DNA of 64,000 bases from Picosynechococcus sp. PCC 7117 (GTDB taxonomy: Bacteria; Cyanobacteriota; Cyanobacteriia; Cyanobacteriales; MRBY01), in the NCBI RefSeq assembly GCF_001693275.1, contig NZ_CP016482.1, positions 186,001-250,000 on the forward strand. Reading direction: 5' to 3'. The notes under the pieces are model-generated. The model was not told where the DNA came from, ran no database searches, and was given only the letters and a program-made list of their open reading frames with translations. The position numbers and the translations under genes were made by a program. Every line of letters begins with the position of its first letter. Positions within the stretch are counted from its first letter, which is position 1. This document shows, one piece after another, positions 35,563 through 43,559 of this stretch.

Positions 35563-36072
35563 ATGATGACCTTGCCGAAGCCCGAAAATATGCCCTTAAG
35601 CCATAGCCCAACCATCCAGACCCTCATCCAAACCATTGATTACCTATCCCAGCATCAAATTGGTGCCTTATTAATTATTGAGCGCCAGATTCCCCTAACC
35701 GAGCAAGATGCCCTCAGGCCTGGTGTCCCCCTAAGGCTGCCTCTAACCCAAGATAATTTGGTGCGTATCTTTAGACCGAGTTCACCCCTCCATGATGGTG
35801 CAACCCAAATTCGGGGCCAAGAAATTATTGCTGCCGGGACTCTCCTCCCCCTCTCCTGTCAGCCCCTGCCCCGTCGCTACGGCACAAGACACCTGGCAGC
35901 ACTGGGGATTTCAGAACAAGTGAGTAGCTGTGTTGGGATTGTGGTCTCCGAAGAAACTGGCGGGATTACCCTGACCCATAAAGGAAGCTTTAACAATAAT
36001 CTCACGCTCCCCCAACTGCAAATCTATTTACAGCAACTCCTGCTGCCTCCCACGACCGAGTCACTTCCCTAG
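35563..36072 (+). CDS. Stand-alone diadenylate cyclase (DAC) domain protein
   Basis: 169 residues, soluble, without the membrane helices of CdaA. The DAC core is visible: GALLIIER at about 44-51, SPLHDGATQIRG with the DGA motif at about 73-82, GTRHLAALGISE at about 107-118 and IVVSEETGGITL. Such domains join two ATP into c-di-AMP. The RHR motif is RHL here, losing one Arg that binds phosphate, so activity may be changed. It starts a rightward set with a GHKL-zincin gene and a membrane-anchored CHAT protein. Confidence 0.85.
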   Translation: MMTLPKPENMPLSHSPTIQTLIQTIDYLSQHQIGALLIIERQIPLTEQDALRPGVPLRLPLTQDNLVRIFRPSSPLHDGATQIRGQEIIAAGTLLPLSCQPLPRRYGTRHLAALGISEQVSSCVGIVVSEETGGITLTHKGSFNNNLTLPQLQIYLQQLLLPPTTESLP

Positions 36073-36155
36073 ACCACCAAGCATCACAGATGCATTTAAC
36101 CATTGGTTGAATTAACTCCATTAACACCCTAGATTTAAGGAAATTAAGAAAGACA

Positions 36156-37712
36156 ATGCTGACCCAATCCAAAGGCTGGCTCGCCATTAGTACCGACGGC
36201 TTTGCCGCGATGAATGCTGCCCGTCCCCCCGAACACCTCGTCAAAGAATTAGTACAAAATGCCCTGGACTCTATTCCTGAAGGGCAACCCGGTCAAATTG
36301 ATCTGAATTATGGCTATGGGCAAAATAAATTCTTCGTTGAATGTCATGACAATGGCGGTGGCATTGAATGTCTATCTGATTTGCGCGTTGTTTATCTCAC
36401 CCACAAAACCGATAGTCACCTCAAGCGGGGACGTTTTGGTCGGGGGTTTAAAGAAGCCCTTTGTGTGGCCGACTATGCCCTTGTCCAAAGCCAAGGCCAG
36501 CAGATTGAATTTCTCTATGATGGCCAGGAGCGAGTGACCCAGGAAAATCCTAGTGTAACTTCTCAACTCGGCACCCTGGTAAAAATGCAGATGGCCTGGC
36601 CCCCAGAAACCAAGCTCAAATTGGATCACTATTTCCGCCAGTTTCTAATTCCAGAAGGAATCCAATTCCGGCTCAATGGCATCCCTCTAGTGACTCGCCC
36701 GAGTCAGTATCGCGTCGCAACCCCTCTCACGACAGAAGTGTACGATTACCAAGCTCAAAGCTGGAAGAAACCCCGCCGCAAGACAAGCATTCATTTAATT
36801 CACAGCCAGGCCGACGAAATACCGATGATTTATGAGATGGGCATTCCCGTAGCCCCAGTGGAATGGACAGTCCCATTTCATTGCAATATCCAACAGCGGG
36901 TTCCCATGAACCCTAACCGCGATGCCGTGGCGACGGGCTATCCCCTCAAGCTTCATGTGGCCTGTTTACCGATTCTGTTGGAGAGTATGGATTCTGAAAC
37001 TGTGCGCCAAGACTGGGTGGGCAATGCCGGCAAAAAATGTGACCAGGCAGTGAAACAACAGATCATCACCAAGGCCTTTGGGGGAAATATTGCCCGCTCT
37101 GTGCCGAAGACAGGGGCCAGACAATTTGATGAAGATGCCCGGGAGTTGGGGATCGAGATTGTAAAAACCAGCCAGACCAGCGGCGGTTTCCGGGAGATGC
37201 TAAAGGAATTAATCCCCACGGCGCGGGAGATCGTCCAAAAAGACGAGGTACAGAAGGCTGCGGAAGCAACGGCCAGTGGATTTGTGCCGACCCAGCCTTT
37301 ACCAGAGCAGGATCCCCGACAAATGTGGATCGAGCGCCAGGGAGGGATTGACCATGTGAACCGCTGCTTAGATTTTGCCGTGTGGTTTTGTCAGCAGCTG
37401 CTGGATAGTTATCCGTTCCCCTTGCGGCGAGTGACGGGGAAGGTGGCGGTGAACCCTGAGGGCAGACAGCGATTCGTGGCCCATTGGAGTAGTGAGAATG
37501 TGTTAACTTTGGCTTTAGACCACGACGAGCTATGGCGTAATCCCTTGGGGCCAGAGTCTTTGGAGGTTTTTATCCATGAAGCAGCCCATGCGATGAATAT
37601 GCACCATGGCGAAGATTTTCGCCGGGAAGTGGAGCGTTTGGCTGGGATTGCTGCCCATGTAATGTTGATGCAAAATCAGTTTATCTACAGAAAGTATCAG
37701 AATCTAATCTAA
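36156..37712 (+). CDS. GHKL ATPase fused to a zinc metallopeptidase
   Basis: 518 residues. The N terminus is a GHKL (Hsp90/MutL/histidine kinase type) ATPase: N box LVKELVQNALDS at about 29-40, G1 CHDNGGGIE at about 66-74, G2 GRFGRGFKEAL at about 94-104. The C terminus has a zincin site HEAAH at 474-478 with a third ligand in HHGEDF (483-484), as in SprT/YgjP-like peptidases. ATP-driven conformational change could gate proteolysis. It lies 83 bases after the DAC gene and 51 before the CHAT gene. I know no named system with this fusion. Confidence 0.8.
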   Translation: MLTQSKGWLAISTDGFAAMNAARPPEHLVKELVQNALDSIPEGQPGQIDLNYGYGQNKFFVECHDNGGGIECLSDLRVVYLTHKTDSHLKRGRFGRGFKEALCVADYALVQSQGQQIEFLYDGQERVTQENPSVTSQLGTLVKMQMAWPPETKLKLDHYFRQFLIPEGIQFRLNGIPLVTRPSQYRVATPLTTEVYDYQAQSWKKPRRKTSIHLIHSQADEIPMIYEMGIPVAPVEWTVPFHCNIQQRVPMNPNRDAVATGYPLKLHVACLPILLESMDSETVRQDWVGNAGKKCDQAVKQQIITKAFGGNIARSVPKTGARQFDEDARELGIEIVKTSQTSGGFREMLKELIPTAREIVQKDEVQKAAEATASGFVPTQPLPEQDPRQMWIERQGGIDHVNRCLDFAVWFCQQLLDSYPFPLRRVTGKVAVNPEGRQRFVAHWSSENVLTLALDHDELWRNPLGPESLEVFIHEAAHAMNMHHGEDFRREVERLAGIAAHVMLMQNQFIYRKYQNLI

Positions 37713-37763
37713 GAAAAAATCACAAGCTTTGTTTCTAAGTAAATTCTTTTCATTAACAAACTA

Positions 37764-40526
37764 ATGTTTCAGAAATTCATATTTGTTTTAACAGTCATTT
37801 GTCTTTTATTGGGAATAATCTTAATTCCAAGCCTATTCTTATGCTTTCTTTTACATTGCTTTAGTAAATTGCTTAAACCTATTTCACGTGAATGGTGGGC
37901 TTATACTGTTGCGCTAGAGGGACTTTTTTGGGGTATTGCATCTTGGGCTAGCTTAAGTCAGCATAAGGGTGCTAATTATCAAAATAAATCTATTGATTGT
38001 TATAAAAAATCCCTAAAAATATTTGTAAGGACTAAATCTTTAAAAATATCAGGAACGATACATTGTCGTCTGGCTCTTGCCTATAAAAACCGAATAGAGG
38101 GGGAGAGAAGGGAGAACCTTGAACTTGCTATCTACCACTACCAACAAGCTTTAACGGTCAGAACGAAAGAAGCCTATCCAGAGGATTGGGCAAGGACCCA
38201 GAATAACCTGGCTAGTGCCTACAGTGACCGGATAGAGGGGGAGAGAAGGGAGAACCTTGAACTTGCTATCTACCACTACCAACAAGCTTTAACGGTTTAT
38301 ACAAAAGAAGCCTATCCAGAGGATTGGGCAAGGACCCAGAATAACCTGGCTAGTGCCTACAGTAACCGAATAGAGGGGGAGAGAAGGGAGAACCTTGAAC
38401 TTGCTATCTACCACTACCAACAAGCTTTAACGGTTTATACAAAAGAAGCCTATCCAGAGGATTGGGCAAGGACCCAGAATAACCTGGCTCTTGCCTACAG
38501 TGACCGAATAGAGGGGGAGAGAAGGGAGAACCTTGAACTTGCTATCTACCACTACCAACAAGCTTTAACCGTCAGTACAGAAGAAGCCTATCCAGAGGAT
38601 TGGGCAAGGACCCAGAATAACCTGGCTAGTGCCTACAGTGACCGAATAGAGGGGGAGAGAAGGGAGAACCTCGAACTGGCTATCTACCATTACCAACAAG
38701 CCTTAACTGTGATGACAAAAAATGGATTTCCCCTTGATTGTTTAAGTACAAGCTCTTTATTAGGTGATTTGTATCTCCAACAAGAAAGCTGGCCAGCAGC
38801 CATTGAAACCTATCAAACAGCAATTGAGTGCATTGAATTACTGACCAGTTGGTCGACTGATGAGGACTATAAACAACAGATCATCGCTGAAAATATCAGG
38901 GTCTATGACAACATCATCCAAGCTTATGTTGTCCTGAGAAACTATGATGAGGCAATAACCTACGCCGAACGGGGGCGCAGTCGTCGCCTGGTAGACCTGA
39001 TCGCCAGCAATGACCTTTACGCCAATGCGGAAATCCCTCCAGAAATTCAGGACTACCTCACCCGCTACGAAGCCCTGGAAAGACAACTCTACAACCTCCG
39101 CCAAGCTGATTCTCCTGAAATAAGCGATGGTCGATTATCTAGTTCACACCGTAAGACAAATCTTTCCTCTGAAGAACAAGAGGCAAGGCTTGAACAAATC
39201 CAAGTCCTAGAAACAGAGAAACAAACCCTTTGGCGGGACATTCGCCGAGCTGATCCTGTGATTGCCCAACAGATTCAGGTGGAGGCGATTTCCTTTGGGG
39301 AGATTGCTGCCCTGTTACCCAACCTAGAGAGCGCCATCCTCAGCATCTACAATACTGGCGCTGAAACTCATATCTTTGTCATTCGCCAGAGAGCGCAAGA
39401 AACCGAGATTAGCCTTCATAGCTGTCCAGACCTGACCTATGGCAAGCTGGAGGAACTTCTGACGGAACAATGGCTGCTCCCCTACCAGGAAGAAAATAAC
39501 CAGCAATGGCAGGTTGACCTGGGCCAAAACCTGCAAAATATTGCCCAAGCCCTCAAGCTAGAGCAACTCATCCAAGATCACCTGACAGGCATCCAGGAAT
39601 TGATCATCATTCCCCATCAGGGCCTCCACCATATTCCCTTCGCAGCCCTGCCCCTCGGTGATGCCCAAACGACCGCGACTAGTAGCTCTCCGGATAATTC
39701 CCGCATTAAGCTCAAGGATAAAACCAAGATAAAAACAATCCAGAGCATCATCCACGAGACCTACCTGGGGGATCATTTCCAAATCCGTGTGCTACCCAGT
39801 TGCCAGATCCTCAAATATTGCCATGACCGCTCTAAACCTGAAAAAATCACCTATGGCATCGTCGAAAATGCCAGTGATGACCTGAAATTTACCCACATTG
39901 AAGCCCAACGGCTCAGAGAATTAGAAACAGTCCTGCCTGAAAATTACCTTAGGGGAAAAGCAGAGGTCACCGTGAAAAACTATCAAGACCTTTTGGCCCG
40001 CGTCGAGAATATCCATTCTGCCCACCATGCTGAGTCAAACCTCAGTAATCCCCGCGAATCGGCCCTGAAATTAGGCGATGGCAACTTTAGCCTGGGGAGC
40101 CTGATGCTGAAACGCTACCCGAATCTCAATCATGTATTCCTTTCCTGTTGCGAAACCAACCTAGGTAAACCGGAGCTCACCGATGATCTGCTGACCTTAG
40201 GGACAGGTTTTCTTTGTGCCGGGGCGCGGACAGTGATCTCTTCCCTCTGGGCTGTAGATGACCGAGCAACGGCGATCTTTAGTAGCTACTACTATGAAGC
40301 CCTAAAACAGACCCAGAAACCATCTCTAGCCCTACAACAGGCCCAACAGCGTCTTAGAAAAGTAACTTGGGAGCAGTTGTACAAAGATTTTCCTGATTTA
40401 AAAACAGCGATTAGAAAAGAGGAATTAGCTCGACGTCAGGGTGTGAATTTCCAGGGAAAAGATGCCAGTCAATATCCTTTTGCAGATCCCTACTACTGGA
40501 GTGGCTTTATCTGTCAGGGGGTGTAG
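37764..40526 (+). CDS. Membrane-anchored TPR-CHAT protease-like protein, copy 2
   Basis: 920 residues. The N terminus differs from copy 1: two hydrophobic segments (FIFVLTVICLLLGIILIPSL, FLCFLLHCFSKLL) give a membrane anchor. Five nearly identical 46-residue TPR-like units follow, then TPRs, a linker and the CHAT domain with catalytic His in IHSAHHAESN and Cys in FLSCCETNLG. The CHAT part is nearly the same as copy 1, so this is a recent duplication in inverted orientation. It is last in the DAC/GHKL-zincin set and could be its effector. Confidence 0.9.
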   Translation: MFQKFIFVLTVICLLLGIILIPSLFLCFLLHCFSKLLKPISREWWAYTVALEGLFWGIASWASLSQHKGANYQNKSIDCYKKSLKIFVRTKSLKISGTIHCRLALAYKNRIEGERRENLELAIYHYQQALTVRTKEAYPEDWARTQNNLASAYSDRIEGERRENLELAIYHYQQALTVYTKEAYPEDWARTQNNLASAYSNRIEGERRENLELAIYHYQQALTVYTKEAYPEDWARTQNNLALAYSDRIEGERRENLELAIYHYQQALTVSTEEAYPEDWARTQNNLASAYSDRIEGERRENLELAIYHYQQALTVMTKNGFPLDCLSTSSLLGDLYLQQESWPAAIETYQTAIECIELLTSWSTDEDYKQQIIAENIRVYDNIIQAYVVLRNYDEAITYAERGRSRRLVDLIASNDLYANAEIPPEIQDYLTRYEALERQLYNLRQADSPEISDGRLSSSHRKTNLSSEEQEARLEQIQVLETEKQTLWRDIRRADPVIAQQIQVEAISFGEIAALLPNLESAILSIYNTGAETHIFVIRQRAQETEISLHSCPDLTYGKLEELLTEQWLLPYQEENNQQWQVDLGQNLQNIAQALKLEQLIQDHLTGIQELIIIPHQGLHHIPFAALPLGDAQTTATSSSPDNSRIKLKDKTKIKTIQSIIHETYLGDHFQIRVLPSCQILKYCHDRSKPEKITYGIVENASDDLKFTHIEAQRLRELETVLPENYLRGKAEVTVKNYQDLLARVENIHSAHHAESNLSNPRESALKLGDGNFSLGSLMLKRYPNLNHVFLSCCETNLGKPELTDDLLTLGTGFLCAGARTVISSLWAVDDRATAIFSSYYYEALKQTQKPSLALQQAQQRLRKVTWEQLYKDFPDLKTAIRKEELARRQGVNFQGKDASQYPFADPYYWSGFICQGV
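38092..38720 (+). repeat. 138-bp tandem repeats (about five near-identical units)
   Basis: Units start at 38092, 38230, 38368, 38506 and 38644, each with TAGAGGGGGAGAGAAGGGAG near its beginning. The near-identity at silent positions points to recent expansion or conversion. Confidence 0.9.
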
Positions 40527-40616
40527 TGATATTTTGCTAGGCTAAGCATCAATCGACATACGGCAATTTGCCGGATATATTTGGAGTATGGTCAATTGTT
40601 ACTCCCGCGTATCTTC

Positions 40617-40913
40617 ATGAAACCAGCCCCTAAAAGCAAAAATCTTGCCCGTCTAGAAGCTCGCCTCAGTCCAGAAGTAAAGGCGCTCATGCAGAAAGCA
40701 GCGGATCTCGAAGGGCGATCGCTGACTGATTTTGTCGTGACCAGTGCCCAAGCCGCAGCCTATGCAGTGATTGAACGCCATCACACCCTGAAACTAACCC
40801 TAGAAGACAGTGAAGTTCTTGTCGAAACCTTATTACAGCCACCGGAGCCGAATACAGCTCTCCAACAAGCAGTAATCCGTTACCAAGAAAAAATAGCAGC
40901 CCATGGTGCTTAG
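40617..40913 (+). CDS. TacA-like (DUF1778) antitoxin
   Basis: 98 residues from ATG 40617. The ribbon-helix-helix part (LARLEARLSPEVKALMQKAA, GRSLTDFVVTSAQAAAY) is diagnostic of DUF1778 antitoxins. The C-terminal segment (EDSEVLVETLLQPPEPNTAL) would block the toxin active site. It overlaps the toxin gene by 11 bases. The DNA-binding N terminus probably represses the pair. Confidence 0.85.
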   Translation: MKPAPKSKNLARLEARLSPEVKALMQKAADLEGRSLTDFVVTSAQAAAYAVIERHHTLKLTLEDSEVLVETLLQPPEPNTALQQAVIRYQEKIAAHGA

Positions 40914-41406
40914 GATTCAACCTCTGGACAAACGAGTCCACCAGCGCGGGGATTTTTCTTGCGGTGAAGTTTCTTTAGATACCTATTTGCAAAGGCAAGC
41001 TTCCCAAGATCTGAAGAAGCGGGTGGCGACAGTCTTTGTATTGGTGGATGAACCAGATATGGTGGTGCTGGGCTACTATACTCTGTCGGCTTATACAGTT
41101 GATGTAGGTGTTCTGGGGGCAGATGTGACTAAGGGTTTACCCCGCTATCCCCTCCTGCCAGCAACCCTATTGGGACGCTTGGCAGTGGATCAAGACTGCC
41201 ATGGTCAAGGTTTTGGAGAGTTCTTATTGATTGATGCTTTACGTCGAGCCTGGGAAGCTTCCCAGACCATTGGTTCTTTGGTCGTCGTAGTGGAAGCGTT
41301 AAATGAGAGAGCCCGGCGTTTTTACCTGAAATATGGCTTTATACCGTTTTTGCAGGCACCATTAAATCTTTATTTGCCAATGAAGTCGATTGAGGCTCTT
41401 TTTTGA
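40903..41406 (+). CDS. TacT-like GNAT acetyltransferase toxin
   Basis: 167 residues. It starts with IQPLDKRVHQRGDFSCGEVS, typical of TacT-type toxins, and has the acetyl-CoA loop in LGRLAVDQDCHGQGFGEFLL (Q-x-x-G-x-G/A form) and a C-terminal RRFYLKYGF motif with the conserved Tyr. These toxins acetylate the amino group of charged tRNA and stop translation. Paired with the DUF1778 antitoxin. Confidence 0.88.
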   Translation: MVLRIQPLDKRVHQRGDFSCGEVSLDTYLQRQASQDLKKRVATVFVLVDEPDMVVLGYYTLSAYTVDVGVLGADVTKGLPRYPLLPATLLGRLAVDQDCHGQGFGEFLLIDALRRAWEASQTIGSLVVVVEALNERARRFYLKYGFIPFLQAPLNLYLPMKSIEALF

Positions 41407-41570
41407 TGATGCTTTGCTTGACCTGCAGTACCAGGAAACATAGGTGAGACATGAGGATAACGGCGGCTGGTCAATTTCAAGCAAAATTTTTCAGAGATTT
41501 TTGGAAAATTTGCATAAAAAAATTTGAGGTAGCGATTTAAAGAGTAGAAGCACAAAACGGAGCCCCTCCC

Positions 41571-42023
41571 ATGGATGACAAACACCAAGAACTTCTCCTC
41601 CAACTCGCCGCCCTTAAGGAAGCTGCCAAAGCAAGACCCAATAACCTAGAAATTCAAGCGGGCATTGAAATCCTAGAACAGTTACTCAAGGAACGCCGTG
41701 CCCTCCAAGAAAAATCCCAACAGGAGCGGGAGCGGCGACAACAACTCAGTAGTCAGTTATGTGAATACCGCGAGAATTATCAAATCCAGGCTGAAGATCT
41801 CAAAGCTACTTACCAAGAAATGAACCGCTCCATCCAAGAAAAACAGCAGATTGTCGCTCGACGCGATCAACTGCGAGGTGAACTAGAAGCCATTGACAGC
41901 ACTGTTCAAGAAGCTGTTGCTCAGGTTAAGGCCAGTAACTCCCTGCGACAAAAATTCAAAATCCTCTGGGATTTCCTCCAGGTCGTTTTCTTTGATGAGT
42001 CAACAGTCATTTCCTCATCTTAA
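41571..42023 (+). CDS. Coiled-coil protein A of the seven-gene operon
   Basis: 150 residues, mostly a long coiled coil (EIQAGIEILEQLLKERRALQ to IQEKQQIVARRDQLRGELEA). The end carries a conserved hydrophobic patch (KFKILWDFLQVVFF) shared with the next gene's product (KFSIVWNFLQSTFF), so the two are paralogs. No signal peptide. First gene of a compact rightward operon. Function unknown. Confidence 0.6.
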   Translation: MDDKHQELLLQLAALKEAAKARPNNLEIQAGIEILEQLLKERRALQEKSQQERERRQQLSSQLCEYRENYQIQAEDLKATYQEMNRSIQEKQQIVARRDQLRGELEAIDSTVQEAVAQVKASNSLRQKFKILWDFLQVVFFDESTVISSS

Positions 42024-42133
42024 TCAAGATCAAGTGAACGACTATCCCCTAACCTCCCCAGGAAACGCGAACAATGCCACTGACGACTCCCTTAGCCTCG
42101 ACACCTTTTGTAAACTCTAGCCCTGTAACAACC

Positions 42134-42724
42134 ATGGACGGACAAGAAAACTTTGAAGAACTTATTAAACGACTCTATGAGATGGCCAGAGAAAATCCCG
42201 ATGATGAAGATCTCCAAGCAATCGTCGAATTGATCAAATTTTTACGCCGTTCCCGAGGCAGTTTGCAAAGCTGGAATCACCGTTACCGCAGCGATATCAC
42301 CAATCTCCAAGATGAAGTGAATGACCAAATGCTCACCAACGAATCTTTGCAACAGGATTTGCTGCGCGCCCAACAGGAGATGCAACAATTGGCCTTAGAA
42401 AAACAACGATTAGCCCAGGAACGGGAAAAGATCCGCGCTGAATTAAAAGAAATCGACCGGGAAGTCAAAGTTGCGGCAGCTAAAGTGCGCTCTAGTAAAA
42501 GTTTGTATGGCAAATTCTCCATCGTTTGGAATTTTCTCCAGTCCACCTTTTTCTCCGATGACCCCCAAGATTTTGGCAAAATCGAACCCGGTAATGACGA
42601 TGATCCCGATATTCCCCCCAGCGCTGGTCCCGTTGATCCCAATCCGAACCCAAATAGTGGTGGCGATAAACCCTGGATGAGCTCTAGTAGAGCCGATATC
42701 CAACGCGATCTGCTAGACCGCTAA
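42134..42724 (+). CDS. Coiled-coil protein B, paralog of A
   Basis: 196 residues from ATG 42134, chosen because MDGQENFEELIKRL aligns with the start of paralog A. Coiled coil to about residue 125, the shared patch KFSIVWNFLQSTFF, then an acidic Pro/Asn-rich tail (DDDPDIPPSAGPVDPNPNP) that paralog A lacks. It may pair with A through the coils. Function unknown. Confidence 0.6.
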   Translation: MDGQENFEELIKRLYEMARENPDDEDLQAIVELIKFLRRSRGSLQSWNHRYRSDITNLQDEVNDQMLTNESLQQDLLRAQQEMQQLALEKQRLAQEREKIRAELKEIDREVKVAAAKVRSSKSLYGKFSIVWNFLQSTFFSDDPQDFGKIEPGNDDDPDIPPSAGPVDPNPNPNSGGDKPWMSSSRADIQRDLLDR

Positions 42725-42759
42725 TTATTTATTCTTTGTCCAAACTCCCGAAATACTTT

Positions 42760-43155
42760 ATGTCACGCTTTAGCAAACTCATTGACCAACTCGAAGACCT
42801 AGACCAGCAGGATTTGCGTAATACCGCTAAGGTCTTTGCGATTACCGCTGAACTTTATGAACGTCTGCAACAGGTGGTTGAGGCCCAAAAAGAGCCCCCC
42901 CCGGCACAAATCCCTGGGGAGCAGATTAGTGAAGCACTGATAAAAGAACGCTATGGCAGCTACAACGAAGCCTATCGAGCCTACCAGCAGACCTATCACA
43001 TTAAATGTAGCCGCGGTTGGAAACACCTGTTACCCCAGGTGAAGGATCTACCAATGCCCCAGACCCAGACAGAACGGATCGAGCAACTCGAAACAACCGT
43101 GCAAACCTTATCTGAGATTGTGATGAACCTTGTTCCGCCGCCGGGTTCTTCTTGA
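42760..43155 (+). CDS. Hypothetical protein of the seven-gene operon
   Basis: 131 residues from ATG 42760. The central segment (ERYGSYNEAYRAYQQTYHIK, then CSRGWKHLLPQVK) looks like a small helical DNA- or protein-binding domain; a C-terminal coiled coil follows (TERIEQLETTVQTLSEIVMN). It lies 35 bases after coiled-coil protein B. No family recognised. Confidence 0.6.
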   Translation: MSRFSKLIDQLEDLDQQDLRNTAKVFAITAELYERLQQVVEAQKEPPPAQIPGEQISEALIKERYGSYNEAYRAYQQTYHIKCSRGWKHLLPQVKDLPMPQTQTERIEQLETTVQTLSEIVMNLVPPPGSS

Positions 43156-43220
43156 TCAGGGTCTGAGTGCAATCAAAAGATTGCCAATCAATTTATTAGA
43201 AAATATCAGGAGTAATCATC

Positions 43221-43394
43221 ATGTCTCTCTGGACGCGCCGCTAACCCTGTCCAAGCTGTGGTCGCTCTGGCACAGGCCGAATTAAATGCAGTAATTGTCA
43301 GACTGTAGGTTGCAGCAATGGCAATTGTGAAATCGGTGGTTTGAACCGCTGGTGTCCCATTTGCTGCAAAGAAACCCGAAAAATCCACCTATAG
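43221..43394 (+). pseudogene. Zinc-ribbon miniprotein with an in-frame stop at codon 8
   Basis: A strong AGGAG box lies nine bases before ATG 43221. The frame reads MSLWTRR, then TAA (43242-43244), then PCPSCGRSGTGRIKCSNC, CSNGNCEIGG and WCPICC to a stop at 43394. The four CxxC/CxC-type pairs would bind zinc. Only the one stop interrupts an otherwise clean 57-codon gene, so this is a recent nonsense mutation, a sequencing error, or readthrough. Fills the gap between the operon's third and fifth genes. Confidence 0.65.
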
Positions 43395-43559
43395 TGAGAC
43401 CCTGCTCTCGTCAGTCAATGCCTTGCCCCTCCTCTGTTTGTTCAGGTGGAGGTTATTTTTTGGCTCAAAGCTAGATTGCATAAACCATCCAGAGGATATC
43501 GATATAGATACCAGGGGAACAAAAACCCCACCCGCCCCAATTATTACGATCGCCTCCCT

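Noticed and set aside
35345-35611. 88-codon minus-strand ORF between the TPR and DAC genes
   Set aside because: No ribosome site, no protein-like composition, overlaps the DAC gene start and the shared promoter region.
41893-42120. 75-codon ORF bridging the two coiled-coil genes
   Set aside because: Overlaps the end of gene A out of frame and has no own ribosome site.
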